A stretch of 64,000 nucleotides of DNA from Dehalococcoidia bacterium (GCA_021731085.1 JAKFYB010000014.1:1-64000); one strand, 5' to 3'; shown: positions 18,760-28,921, counted from the first letter of the stretch. Program-made: numbers and translations. The notes: a model not told the origin generated them from the letters alone.

Positions 18760-19845
18760 ATGAAGCTGCTCCTATGTCCAAATCCAACCTGCGACGGCCT
18801 AGTCAAACTGGAGGACGTGGAGTGCATGTCCTGCAGCAGCCAGATCGCATTTCACCCACCCAGCCTCACCTTCGCGGAGGTGACGGGCAAGCCCCTGGCA
18901 ATCGACGGCCTGAGCTGGCGCGCGTGCTCCAACCGAGAATGGCGCTGCAATTGGCTGGTTGCGGACGAATCAGATGCGGCGCGCTGCTTCAGTTGCCGGC
19001 TGACGCGCAAGGCGCCGGATAACGACGACACGATCGCGCTGGAGCGGCTTGCGGACTCTGCGGTGGCGAAGCGGCAGCTCCTCGTGCAGCTGAACCGGCT
19101 TGGCATGCCGGTCGATCCGTGGTTCGAGCAGGAGGGCGGGCTCGGATTCGACCTGATCTCGTCGATCTCGGAGAACAGGCAGGTAATGATCGGGCATGCC
19201 AATGGCATCGTCACGATCGACCTGGCGGAGAGCCTCGACGACTACCGGGAGCGGTTGCGGGTGAGCCTCGGCGAGCCGTACCGCACAATGCTCGGACACT
19301 TCCGGCACGAGGTTGGACACTACTACGAGTGGATCCTCGTTGAGCAGACTCACTGGATCGACGAGGCCCGGGAGTTGTTCGGGGACGAGCGCACGTCCTA
19401 CGCCGACGCGCTTCAGCGGCACTACAAGTTCGGCGCGCCCGCGAACTGGGAGGAGTCGCACATTTCGGAGTACGCGACGATGCACCCGTGGGAGGACTTC
19501 GCAGAGTGTTTCGCCCACTATCTTCACATCACGGACACGGTGGGCACCTCGGCCGCGGCGGGGCTGGAGTTGTGGACGCGGCGACACGATGCCAGCCAGC
19601 CGGACCTCGCCGTGCTGCCGCGGCCGCATTATGAGGTGGACGACCTCGACGCATTGCTGGGCGACTGGTACTGGCTGGCGCGGTTCTTCAACCGCGTGAA
19701 CCACGCCATGGGCAAGGGCGACCTGTACCCGTTCACGATCCGCCCGCCCGTGGCCGAGAAGCTGCGATTCATCCACCGGGTGGTGAACGGTCTGCCGGCG
19801 ACGCGCGTAGAGCCGACGGACGGCTTCCGCCGCCGCGCTGGCTGA
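18760..19845 (+). CDS. Zinc-ribbon plus putative zinc-binding metallopeptidase (COG4307-like)
   Basis: N-terminal CPNPTCDG...CMSC ribbon; LGHFRHEVGHYYEW (HExxH-like HEVGH) and HPWEDFAECFAHYLHITDT. Confidence 0.85.
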   Translation: MKLLLCPNPTCDGLVKLEDVECMSCSSQIAFHPPSLTFAEVTGKPLAIDGLSWRACSNREWRCNWLVADESDAARCFSCRLTRKAPDNDDTIALERLADSAVAKRQLLVQLNRLGMPVDPWFEQEGGLGFDLISSISENRQVMIGHANGIVTIDLAESLDDYRERLRVSLGEPYRTMLGHFRHEVGHYYEWILVEQTHWIDEARELFGDERTSYADALQRHYKFGAPANWEESHISEYATMHPWEDFAECFAHYLHITDTVGTSAAAGLELWTRRHDASQPDLAVLPRPHYEVDDLDALLGDWYWLARFFNRVNHAMGKGDLYPFTIRPPVAEKLRFIHRVVNGLPATRVEPTDGFRRRAG

Positions 19846-19935
19846 ACGACCGCCCTAACCGCAGACGGCGCCGCTACGATTAGGTGCGCTGATAGAATCG
19901 GGGACGCTGCCCGCGCGGCGATGGAGGGACGACGC

Positions 19936-21342
19936 ATGAAACCCTGGCTCGATGACTCTTGCTCGCTGGCTGACGCTGTGCGCGCCGGCGAGGTGAAAGC
20001 CGCCGATGTGCTCGAGGCATCGCTGGATGCGATCGCGGCTTCGAAGGTGAACGCTGTCGCGCATCTGGACGCTAATGGGGCGCGGCGGCGGGCGGAGGAG
20101 ATCGATCGAGATGTCGCGGCGGGGAAGGATCCTGGGCTGTTCGCCGGCGTGCCAGTGCTGGCGAAGGACATGGGGCACGTCCGCGGCATGCCGACCACGT
20201 ACGGATCGATTCCATACAAAGACAACATTGTCGACTACGACTCGATCGACGTGGGCAGACTGCGGGCTGCTGGTGCGATCATCCTCGGTAAGTCGACGAC
20301 GTCCGAGTTCGGCCTGGTGGCGTACACGGCGACCAAGCTTTGCGGTGTGACGCGCAATCCGTGGAACCTGGAGCGCACACCGGGCGGGTCGTCAGGCGGA
20401 CCTTCGGCGGCGGTTGCGGGCGGACTCGTGCCGGCGTCGACGGCGAGCGATGGCGGCGGTTCGATCCGGATCCCGGCGCACTACACGGGGCTCGTCGGGC
20501 TGAAGGGGACGTTCGGGCGCGTGCCGCGCGGACCGAAGGCGCGCAACGGACCACTGACTAGCCACTGGGGCACCGTGAGCCGCAGCGTGCGTGACACAGC
20601 ACGCTGGTTCGAGGTCGTTTCGGGCTACCACCCGCGCGACCAGTTCTCGATACCGCGCGTTGAGGGTTGGGAGCGGGATCTAGCGTCGTCGGATCTACGC
20701 GGACTGCGGGTCGCGTTCTCGCCGGATCTCGGCGGCATCGCCACGCTTGAGCCTGAGGTGCGTCGGGTGGTGACTGAGGCGGGCGAGACACTGATCGCGG
20801 AAACCGGGATGAAGCGCGTCGAGGTGAAGCTCGACATTCCGGAGAACGGTACGCGGTGGGCGACAGCCGGTGCGCCGGGGCTCTTCAATGACCTCAAAGA
20901 GTTCTGGCCGGACTGTAAGGACGACCTCACGTACGAGATCGAGGCTTCGATGCGGTTCATGGAGAACTATCGCGTGTGGCACGCGGCATCGGTCGACAAG
21001 TTTCGCGTGATGATCAACGAGACGATGGCCGACGTGTTCGAACAGTGCGACGTGCTGCTGTGCGCGACGAACCCGCACGAGGCGTTCGTCGCCGAAGGCC
21101 CGATGCCGAGCAGGGTCGAAGGCGAGCGCGTCGGGCGCAACAACAACGGCGCGCTGACCATCCCGGGCAACGTGTCGGGATATCCGGCGATCTCGATTCC
21201 TGCGGGGCTGACGAAGAACGGCCTGCCCGTCGGGTTGCAGGCGTACACGCATCGGTACGAAGACAAACGGCTGCTCGACCTGGCGCTGGTGTTGGAGCGA
21301 GTGCGTCCGTGGCCGCTGGTTGCGCCCGGCGCGCCGGTCTAG
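19936..21342 (+). CDS. Amidase signature family protein
   Basis: GGSSGGPSAAVAGGLVPASTASDGGGSIRIPA Ser-cisSer-Lys signature. Confidence 0.93.
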   Translation: MKPWLDDSCSLADAVRAGEVKAADVLEASLDAIAASKVNAVAHLDANGARRRAEEIDRDVAAGKDPGLFAGVPVLAKDMGHVRGMPTTYGSIPYKDNIVDYDSIDVGRLRAAGAIILGKSTTSEFGLVAYTATKLCGVTRNPWNLERTPGGSSGGPSAAVAGGLVPASTASDGGGSIRIPAHYTGLVGLKGTFGRVPRGPKARNGPLTSHWGTVSRSVRDTARWFEVVSGYHPRDQFSIPRVEGWERDLASSDLRGLRVAFSPDLGGIATLEPEVRRVVTEAGETLIAETGMKRVEVKLDIPENGTRWATAGAPGLFNDLKEFWPDCKDDLTYEIEASMRFMENYRVWHAASVDKFRVMINETMADVFEQCDVLLCATNPHEAFVAEGPMPSRVEGERVGRNNNGALTIPGNVSGYPAISIPAGLTKNGLPVGLQAYTHRYEDKRLLDLALVLERVRPWPLVAPGAPV

Positions 21343-22184
21343 CTCGACGGCAGCGCGCGCTGGTACGGCGACTGGAATCCGTACGAGATGCGGTCGCGGA
21401 TGGTCGCGCCGTACGACCGCATTGCCATCGCCAAGCCGAGGCCCGTCAGCGCGACTGCGCCACCGGCGATCGCGTCGAAAATGTAGTGGTTCGCCGTCAG
21501 CACGATGGCCGCGAACATCAGCACCGGCACGATGGCGCCGAATGCGCGCACGGCGAGCGACCTCGCGTTGGTGACGAGCGCAATGCCGATGAGCAGGTCC
21601 CATCCAAAGTGCAGGCTCGGCACGGCGGCGTACTGATTCGTGAAGGCTTTGGGCTGCAGGAAGCGGTAGGCGTTCGAGTGCTGCGTGACGGTGTCGACCA
21701 GGCCTATGTCGGCGAGGCGAGGTGGTGCGACGGGGAACATCACGAAGATCGCGACGCCGATCGCGCCGGAGATGAAGAACGCGGTTCGGAACAGCGCAAA
21801 TGTCTCGCGCTTGTTGAAGAGCAGCCATCCCGCGACGAGCGCAATCAAGGGCCAGTGCCCCCAGATGTACATCCAGTTCGCCAGCGTGACGATCCAGTGT
21901 TGGTCGACAATGCGCTCCTGGATGGCGGGCTCCCAGAAGAATCCGGCCGACTTCTCGAGGTCGACGATGCTGTGTGAGTTCTGGACGGCTGTTGCGTGGG
22001 AGCCTTCGGTGAAGCCACGGACGAGGAAGTAGCCGAAGTAGCCAAAGACGACTAGCGCAATTTCCTTCGCGGCGAAGGAGTGTCGCATGGAGTTCAGGCG
22101 GGCCGCAGAAGCAGTAGCGAGCGCGCTGACTGCCGCTGCGGTCTCGCTGTGGGTGTGGGGCTGACGCTGGGTGATGATGGCCAT
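21339..22184 (-). CDS. PAP2-superfamily membrane phosphatase/inositolphosphotransferase-like
   Basis: PVAPPRL, AAVPSLHFGWDLL, TANHYIFDAIAGG motifs; multiple TM segments. Confidence 0.85.
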   Translation of the reverse strand: MAIITQRQPHTHSETAAAVSALATASAARLNSMRHSFAAKEIALVVFGYFGYFLVRGFTEGSHATAVQNSHSIVDLEKSAGFFWEPAIQERIVDQHWIVTLANWMYIWGHWPLIALVAGWLLFNKRETFALFRTAFFISGAIGVAIFVMFPVAPPRLADIGLVDTVTQHSNAYRFLQPKAFTNQYAAVPSLHFGWDLLIGIALVTNARSLAVRAFGAIVPVLMFAAIVLTANHYIFDAIAGGAVALTGLGLAMAMRSYGATIRDRISYGFQSPYQRALPSS

Positions 22185-22364
22185 GACGACACTCCGTTCT
22201 CGCGGCCAATTGCCGATCTCATCGCTGTGTCGTCAGTGTGGGCCGGGTGAGTGCGGCGCCGCATCGTGCAGGCGTACTACATCCGTGTAGTCCGTTCGAG
22301 CCACGGTGCACCTCCGTCAAAGGATGGAGGGTGCAGATTCCACCTTCGATATACTCCCCGACCG

Positions 22365-22898
22365 ATGGCCCTCTACCACTTCTCCGAAGACCCGACGATC
22401 ACGCTATTTGAGCCCCACATCGCGAAGACGAGCGCGATCCAGGACGAGTCGCTTGTATGGGCGATCGACGAGTGGCACGCGCCGATGTACTTCGCTCCAC
22501 GCGATTGTCCTCGCGCGTGCTTCTGGGCCGGCGAGAAGACGACGGCGGAAGATCGCGAGCGGTGGTTGCATGGACTCGAACCTCGGTTCGTGATGGTCGT
22601 CGAGTCCGGGTGGCTGGAGCGCATCCGTGAAACGAAGCTGTTTCGCTACGTCATGCCGGAGGAGCCGTTCGCGTCGATGGGGCACGAAGGCGGGCACTTC
22701 ACGAGCCACGAGCGCGTGACGCCTTTGTCGGTCGAGCCGGTCGGTGACTTGCTGACGGCGATATCAGCTGCCGGCGTTGAGCTGCGGATCACGCCGCGGC
22801 TCGGTCCGATGTGGCGGCGAGTGTGGAAGGACTCCACGCTTAAGTTTTCGGGGACACGCCTGCGCAACGCGGTGGGCTACCCCGACGAGTTCGACTAG
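22365..22898 (+). CDS. Hypothetical protein, DUF6886-like
   Basis: MALYHFSEDPTITLFEPHI...VWAIDEWHAPMYFAPRDCPRACFW; start trimmed. Confidence 0.7.
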   Translation: MALYHFSEDPTITLFEPHIAKTSAIQDESLVWAIDEWHAPMYFAPRDCPRACFWAGEKTTAEDRERWLHGLEPRFVMVVESGWLERIRETKLFRYVMPEEPFASMGHEGGHFTSHERVTPLSVEPVGDLLTAISAAGVELRITPRLGPMWRRVWKDSTLKFSGTRLRNAVGYPDEFD

Positions 22899-22900
22899 CG

Positions 22901-23734
22901 TCAGCCAGTGATGCCGGAGTAGAGCAGGCGACCACCAACCAGCACGAGCGCGAGCACCAGAAGGCGGGCCACGAGTTCGCCCTTGAGACGCCGCGACAAC
23001 ATGGCGCCAACCTGCGCACCCGGTATGGCCCCTGCCGCGATGAGCAACGCGCGGAGGACGTTGTCGCCCACGAGATGGCCGTTGAGGAGATGCACGGCGC
23101 TGCCCTGGCCTGCCATGAAGGCCAACACGAACTGCGAAGTAGCGACGGCAACGTGCACAGGGAAGCGCAGGACGGTGATCATCATCGGGACGGAGATGAC
23201 GCCACCGCCGATGCCGAGCAGTGATGAGAAGAAGCCGATCGCGGCCATCATCGCGATGCCCTGCCAGGCGCGATAGGAGTAGCGGAAGGTCTCGCCTTCG
23301 TTCTCGCCGGGCATTTCGCGGCGGATGATGCCGCGGCCGCGGAGGGGCTCGCGCATGACGAGTGGGCGGCCGACGGACCAGAGTGTGTACGCGGCGATTG
23401 ATAACAAGACAACGCCGAAGAGAATATCGAACAGCTGTCGCGGTACCGCATCGACGAGCAGGGCGCCGGCGATTGCACCGGGTAGCCCGACGGCCGCGAA
23501 CAAAAGACCACTCTTGTAGTCGATCCGGTGCTGGCGGGCGTAAGCAATCGTGCCGGAGACGGCGGTGAAGAAGACGACGGCCAGCGAGATCGACGTGATG
23601 CTGGCGGGTTCCTCATCGGGGTAGATGATGAGTAGCATCGGCACGAGGACAAAGCCACCGCCCGCGCCGACGAGCGTGCCGTACGCACCGACGGCAAACC
23701 CCAGCGCGATGAGGAGCAGTTCCCACCATGACAT
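22901..23734 (-). CDS. TauE/SafE-family anion (sulfite) exporter-like permease
   Basis: GAYGTLVGAGGGFVLVP and FFSSLLGIGGGVISVPMM duplicated motif. Confidence 0.9.
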   Translation of the reverse strand: MSWWELLLIALGFAVGAYGTLVGAGGGFVLVPMLLIIYPDEEPASITSISLAVVFFTAVSGTIAYARQHRIDYKSGLLFAAVGLPGAIAGALLVDAVPRQLFDILFGVVLLSIAAYTLWSVGRPLVMREPLRGRGIIRREMPGENEGETFRYSYRAWQGIAMMAAIGFFSSLLGIGGGVISVPMMITVLRFPVHVAVATSQFVLAFMAGQGSAVHLLNGHLVGDNVLRALLIAAGAIPGAQVGAMLSRRLKGELVARLLVLALVLVGGRLLYSGITG

Positions 23735-23813
23735 GCGGTGATGGTATGCCCGCCATGATCGTCGGAGTAGGTGAAGTTAGCCGGTAGGAGATCGCGCTCG
23801 TAGACTGAGACTC

Positions 23814-25037
23814 ATGGTCTACGAACGAAGCACCTTTCCCATCACGGCCGAACGCATCTATCTCAACACAGGGTGGTCTGGGCCATCGTCGGTCGCTGTG
23901 GTCGAGGCGATGCGGATACGGGCGGAGCGCGAAGCGTACTTCGGGCCGACATCGCCGGATGTCCGGAACGAGAAGGCGACGCTTGTGCGTGGCGTGCGCG
24001 AGCGCGTCGCGAGACTTATTGGCGCATCGCTCGACGAGGTCGCGCTGACGTACACGACATCCGAGGGCATGAACACCGTCCTTCGCGGACTCGGGCTGGG
24101 TGCGGGCGATGATGTTGTGATCTGCAATCTTGAGCACAACGCGGTGATGGTGCCGACGTACTACGCGCGTCTGCGCGAGGGATTCAGCGTCAACGTCGTG
24201 CGCTTTCCATCGACGGACGAGAGCGCGCAGTCGATGGTCGAGACGTTTGAACAGGCAATGACGCCAGCCACGAAGCTGCTGGTGCTGAGCCACGTATCGT
24301 GGAATCGCGGCACGCGTCTACCGATGCGCGAGATCATCGCGATGGCGCACGCGCGGGGCGCGTTGGTATGCGTCGATGCGGCGCAGTCGGCGGGGCACAT
24401 CGCGTTCGACGTGCGGGATATGGACTGCGACTTCCTGGCGCTGCCCGGGCATAAGTGGCTGCTGGGGCCGGACGGTGCGGCGTGCTTCTACGTCAGGCAA
24501 GACCTCATCGAACGACTGCAGCCGCTGGCCGTCGTGCACGGCGCGAATCGCAACTACGACTACAAAGGGAATTTCGAGTACGCGAACGACAGCATCCACA
24601 AGTTCGAGATGACGACGCACTCCGGCTCGGTGCTGGCTGGGCTAACGGTGGCGCTCGACACGGCGGCGGGCGCGGGAGCGTCGGTGATCGAGGCGCACTG
24701 CGTTGGGCTTGCGGATCGGTTCGTCGCTGGGCTGACGTCGATGCCGAACATTCGCATCACGACGCCATTGGATCGATCCGTGCGCTCGGGGATCGTGACG
24801 TTCCAGATCGGCGAGCACAATCCGCACCAGGTCGCAGCAGCGCTGTGGGCTTCGGACAAGATCGTCGTACGGGTGTGCAACGACGCGCGGCTACGGGCGT
24901 GCCTCGCCGCGTACAACGACGAATCGGATGTGGACAGCACGCTGGCCGCGATCGAACGTATCGCGCGTCATGGGCTACCGGATGGCACGCCGACGGCCGA
25001 GGCGTGGACGGCGTCGATGCGGGACGCGGAGGACTAG
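23814..25037 (+). CDS. Class V aminotransferase (cysteine desulfurase-like)
   Basis: YLNTGWSGP, VCVDAAQSAGHIAFDVRDMDCDFLALPGHKWLLGPDG (PLP Lys). Confidence 0.92.
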   Translation: MVYERSTFPITAERIYLNTGWSGPSSVAVVEAMRIRAEREAYFGPTSPDVRNEKATLVRGVRERVARLIGASLDEVALTYTTSEGMNTVLRGLGLGAGDDVVICNLEHNAVMVPTYYARLREGFSVNVVRFPSTDESAQSMVETFEQAMTPATKLLVLSHVSWNRGTRLPMREIIAMAHARGALVCVDAAQSAGHIAFDVRDMDCDFLALPGHKWLLGPDGAACFYVRQDLIERLQPLAVVHGANRNYDYKGNFEYANDSIHKFEMTTHSGSVLAGLTVALDTAAGAGASVIEAHCVGLADRFVAGLTSMPNIRITTPLDRSVRSGIVTFQIGEHNPHQVAAALWASDKIVVRVCNDARLRACLAAYNDESDVDSTLAAIERIARHGLPDGTPTAEAWTASMRDAED

Positions 25038-25049
25038 GCGCGCCTGGTC

Positions 25050-25643
25050 TCAGCGCACCATGGGATCGTGGGTGATGATGCCGGACATCGGGAAGTCGAT
25101 GAGCGTCTTCGTGTCACCGTCGCAGAAGAAGTGCGGATGGGTGTCGGGCGTGCCGCCGAGGATGTGGAGTGAGACGCCGGTTTCGTCGCCGGCTGCCCGC
25201 ACGCGGTGGAATCCTTCGAGCGGTGGCTTGAGATACGTGATGGTGCCAGGCGGCGAGTAGATCTTGTCGACCGTCTGTAGCTCACACGGCTGCCCGATGC
25301 CGATGTCGTCCGGCGATGTCTCGCGCGCGTACTTGGTTTCTTCGTCGGTGCCTTCAAGGATGCCGATGACGCCCCAAGCGCCGTGGTAGTGGACGCCGCT
25401 GCTCGTGCCTGACGGAAAGACGACGGATATGACGAAGTATTCGCCTTCAGGGTCGGTGTAGAGCAGATGGCCGCACGCCTTGCCGTCGCAGGGGATGGTG
25501 TACTTCGCGGGGAGGAGCGGCGCTTCGCCGTCCATCCAGCGGCGGAGGTGCGGCGTAATGCGTTCGCAGCGGGCGTCGTCGTCCGGCGTGGCGCGCACGA
25601 CGGTGGTGACGTCGTCGATAAGGGCTTTCAGGTCGTAGGCCAT
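25050..25643 (-). CDS. Cysteine dioxygenase-like cupin protein
   Basis: SSGVHYHGAWGVIGILEGTDEE and VSLHILGG cupin motifs; start trimmed to MAYDLKALI. Confidence 0.75.
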   Translation of the reverse strand: MAYDLKALIDDVTTVVRATPDDDARCERITPHLRRWMDGEAPLLPAKYTIPCDGKACGHLLYTDPEGEYFVISVVFPSGTSSGVHYHGAWGVIGILEGTDEETKYARETSPDDIGIGQPCELQTVDKIYSPPGTITYLKPPLEGFHRVRAAGDETGVSLHILGGTPDTHPHFFCDGDTKTLIDFPMSGIITHDPMVR

Positions 25644-25656
25644 TGGTGCTCGCCTG

Positions 25657-26670
25657 TTACTTGTTGGCCCAGGCGATGCGGTCGTCGATGGTGCGACGCA
25701 TGCCGTACTCGATCGGCTGGAAGCCACTGCTCTGCCAAAACTTGGCGCCGGAAAGATTCGCTGTCGCGAAGTGCAGCGCGATGTTCTCGTAGCCCTTCTC
25801 GCGCGCCCATGACACGCCCTGCGAGAGAATCGCGCTGCCGATGCCGCCCTGGCGCGCGTCCTGCGTCACGACGCCAAGGAAGAGATAGATGGTCTTCTCG
25901 GGCACGGTCATCGGCGAGAGGAAGAATGGCTGCATGAAGGTGTTCATCCCGACGGCCTTGCCGTCCTCGTAGCCGATCCAGTGCGCGTTTGCGTCGGCGT
26001 CTTCGAGCAGGCCCTTGATGAAGGTGTGGTGCGCTTCGTCGGACTCACGTACGTAGGGGTTGAATATTGGCGAGCGGGCGTGATGCAGCGTCAACTCTTC
26101 GCCGAGGGACTCGACGGCTGGATAGTCCTCCGCGCTCGCCTGGTGGACTTCGATCGGAGCTGCGTGGCGGTCAACGGGATCGACGCCGCGGACGGCGCAG
26201 GCCATGTTGCGGCCGAACCCGAGCGAGTTGAATGCGTCGACAGCCGCGCCGTTCATCGCGGGGACCGCGACAGAGTGGTGGAAGATGCCGCGATCGACGA
26301 AGTGCTCGGCGAGGGCGCCGTACATCTCGCGATAGACGTCGTACTCCATGCCGTCCTTGGTGGCGTGCGTGGAATAACCGAGCGAAACGCCGCGCGGCGG
26401 AAAGAAGGCGGCGAGCATGTGCGTCGGCTCGATGAATTGCGGCGTCATGATGCCGAAGCCGACGGCCTCGCTTCCGTCCGAGATCACGACGCCGTACGCG
26501 CCTGCCGTGGTGAGCGCCTGTTCGATCTGGCCGCGACAGAGCGCGGCTTCATCGAACGTCGCTGGCAGGCGTGGGTCGCGTACGCGGTCGTGGCGGTGGC
26601 GGTCGGCGAGCAAGTCGGCGGCGACGTCTAGATGCTTCGTGGAGTCGAAGGGCGTGGTCGAAAGCGTCAT
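25657..26670 (-). CDS. GNAT-family acetyltransferase, two-domain
   Basis: FLGVVTQDARQGGIGSAILSQGVSWAREKGYENIALHF. Confidence 0.85.
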   Translation of the reverse strand: MTLSTTPFDSTKHLDVAADLLADRHRHDRVRDPRLPATFDEAALCRGQIEQALTTAGAYGVVISDGSEAVGFGIMTPQFIEPTHMLAAFFPPRGVSLGYSTHATKDGMEYDVYREMYGALAEHFVDRGIFHHSVAVPAMNGAAVDAFNSLGFGRNMACAVRGVDPVDRHAAPIEVHQASAEDYPAVESLGEELTLHHARSPIFNPYVRESDEAHHTFIKGLLEDADANAHWIGYEDGKAVGMNTFMQPFFLSPMTVPEKTIYLFLGVVTQDARQGGIGSAILSQGVSWAREKGYENIALHFATANLSGAKFWQSSGFQPIEYGMRRTIDDRIAWANK

Positions 26671-26730
26671 AGTGGCGGGATGATAGCACCATCGGCGGCT
26701 TTGCCCTACAGTCTCCCCGAAGCCGCGTTT

Positions 26731-26770
26731 TCCCTCATGCCCGGCCCCCTCCCAGACGGGAGAGGGGAAA
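26731..26770. repeat. GC-rich intergenic inverted repeat (CCCCTCCC...GGGAGAGGGG type)
   Basis: tccctcatgcccggccccctcccagacgggagaggggaaa. Confidence 0.6.
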
Positions 26771-26792
26771 GTTGTATCTGAGAAGGTGCCGC

Positions 26793-28196
26793 ATGCACGA
26801 CGAAATCGCCTGGATGCCCGCGACCGAGATGGCGACCGCCGTCCGCGAGAAGAAGCTGTCGCCCGTCGAGATCGCGCAGACGTTTCTTGAGCGCATCGAG
26901 GCGATCAATCCGGCGATCAACGCGTACTGCCTCGTGACGCCGGAGATGGCGCTGGAGCAGGCGCGGGAGGCGGAAGCGGCAGTGACACGAGGCGATGACC
27001 TAGGGTCGCTTCATGGCGTGCCGGTCTCGATCAAGGATTTGTTTGACGTGCCGGGGCTGCCGACCACGAAGGGCTCGCTGGTCTACAAGGACAACATCGC
27101 GACGTCGTGGGAGTACTCAGCGAAGGCGCTGATCGACGCTGGCGGTGTGCATCTCGGCAAGACGAACACGCCGGAGTTCGGGTTCATCGCGATGACGCAG
27201 AACAAGCTGTTCGGCGCGACTACGAACCCGTGGGACGCGACGCGCATCGCTGGCGGGTCGAGCGGCGGCGCTGCCTCGGCAGTGGCGGCGGGGCTGGGGC
27301 CGATCGCGCTGAGCAGCGACGGCGGCGGTTCGATCCGGATTCCGGCGTCGATCTGCGGCGTGTTCGGGCTGAAGCCGACGTACGGGCGCATCCCACGCAA
27401 GCCCGGTGGCTGGACGACGATGACGCATCGCGGGCCGACCACGCGAACGGTTGCGGACGCAGCCCTGGCGATGGATGTGATGGCGTATCAGGAGCCGGAA
27501 GACCCGTTCAGCGTGGCGACGTATCCGGGATCGTTTCTCGGCGAGGTGGAGCGCGGGATCAAGGGGCTGCGCGTCGCGTGGTCGAAGGACTTCGGATTTG
27601 CGCCGGTGGAGCCGGAGGTTGCGGCGGCGTGCGAGGCCGCAGCGAAGCGCTTCGAAGAGCTGGGATGCGTGGTCGAGGAAGCGAACCCGGGCTTCGACAA
27701 CCAGGCTCCCACGTTCCTGCGCATCAACACGCCGGCCGACGCGCTCTGGATCGGCGAACTGACGGACGAACAGCGGGCGCTGATGGACGACCCGGCGCAC
27801 TTCTTCTACGAGCACGGGAAGCAGCAGACCGGGATGGACGTGGCGAGAGGCAACCGCGATCGGATGCAGCTCTGGCACCGCATGCAGGAGTTCCACACGA
27901 AGTACGACCTGCTGCTCTCGCCTGTGATCTCCTGTACGGCGTTTCCGGTAGGCCAGGAGCCGAAGCAGGTTGGCGGTCGAGACATCGGCCCGGCGGGCTG
28001 GATGCCGTACACGCAGCCGTTCAACTTGACGGGCCAGCCGGCGGCTTCGGTGCCGTGCGGATTCGACTCGAAGGGGCTGCCGATCGGGCTGCACGTCATT
28101 GGGCGCGCGTACGAGGATTCGCTCGTGCTACGGGCGTGCCGTGCATTCGAGCAGATTGCGCCGTGGGCGCATAGGAAGCCGACCCTTGCGAGATAG
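26793..28196 (+). CDS. Amidase (GatA-like, amidase signature family)
   Basis: GVPVSIKDLFDVPGLPTTKGS, AGGSSGGAASAVAAGLGPIALSSDGGGSIRIPAS. Confidence 0.93.
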   Translation: MHDEIAWMPATEMATAVREKKLSPVEIAQTFLERIEAINPAINAYCLVTPEMALEQAREAEAAVTRGDDLGSLHGVPVSIKDLFDVPGLPTTKGSLVYKDNIATSWEYSAKALIDAGGVHLGKTNTPEFGFIAMTQNKLFGATTNPWDATRIAGGSSGGAASAVAAGLGPIALSSDGGGSIRIPASICGVFGLKPTYGRIPRKPGGWTTMTHRGPTTRTVADAALAMDVMAYQEPEDPFSVATYPGSFLGEVERGIKGLRVAWSKDFGFAPVEPEVAAACEAAAKRFEELGCVVEEANPGFDNQAPTFLRINTPADALWIGELTDEQRALMDDPAHFFYEHGKQQTGMDVARGNRDRMQLWHRMQEFHTKYDLLLSPVISCTAFPVGQEPKQVGGRDIGPAGWMPYTQPFNLTGQPAASVPCGFDSKGLPIGLHVIGRAYEDSLVLRACRAFEQIAPWAHRKPTLAR

Positions 28197-28230
28197 GTCA
28201 TCTTTGCGAAGCCAGCGGACCTTTCAGGCG

Positions 28231-28246
28231 TAGTACGTCCGTACTA
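28231..28246. promoter_or_regulatory. Operator-like palindrome upstream of bioY
   Basis: TAGTACG-TC-CGTACTA perfect 7-bp inverted repeat. Confidence 0.5.
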
Positions 28247-28309
28247 TTGGCCCTGAGGCGAGCGCCTGCCATCATTCTCCGAATCCCACCCAAGTCACAC
28301 GGAGGCTCC

Positions 28310-28921
28310 TTGTCACACGCTCTCGCCTTGCGACGCAACACGCTCTCGGCCGAAGTCCTGCCGGAGTCGTGGCTCACGAATATCGGTCTGGTGCTCGTTG
28401 GATCCTGGTTCATCGCGGCATCAGCACAGTTCAGCTATCAGTTTTCGTTCAGCACAGTGCCTGTCACGGGCCAGACGTTCGCGGTGCTGCTTGTCGGCGC
28501 CTTGTATGGCAGCAAGCTCGGCGCAGCGGCGGTCATCGCCTACATCGCGCAGGGGGCGGCCGGGTTGCCGTTCTTCGCGCAGGGCCACGGCGGAATCTGG
28601 CTCGGCATCGCGACGCCGTCCGGTGGATACCTGTTTGGGTTCATTCTGTGCGCATACATCGTCGGCTGGTTCGCCGAGCGCGGCTGGGACCGCTCGAAGT
28701 GGATCATGCTGCCGATGCTATTGGGCAACGCGGCGATTTACATCCCAGGCCTGATCTGGTTGCACCGGGACTTCGCGATTCTCGGCATTCCGATTTCATG
28801 GGAGACGACGCTGGACTACGGGCTCTGGCCGTTCATCGCGGGTGACCTCTTCAAGCTGGTCCTCGCGGCACTGGCCGTTCCTGCGGGGTGGACGCTCGTC
28901 GAGCGGTTCCGCATGCGATAA
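28310..28921 (+). CDS. bioY: Biotin transporter BioY
   Basis: VPVTGQTFAVLLVGALYGSKLGAAAVIAYIAQGAAGLPFFAQG; TTG start after GGAGG assumed. Confidence 0.92.
   Translation: MSHALALRRNTLSAEVLPESWLTNIGLVLVGSWFIAASAQFSYQFSFSTVPVTGQTFAVLLVGALYGSKLGAAAVIAYIAQGAAGLPFFAQGHGGIWLGIATPSGGYLFGFILCAYIVGWFAERGWDRSKWIMLPMLLGNAAIYIPGLIWLHRDFAILGIPISWETTLDYGLWPFIAGDLFKLVLAALAVPAGWTLVERFRMR

Noticed and set aside
20695-22209. 504-aa minus-strand ORF
   Set aside because: Antisense to the amidase and out of frame with PAP2; Arg/His/Pro-rich low-complexity product typical of shadow ORFs in GC-rich DNA
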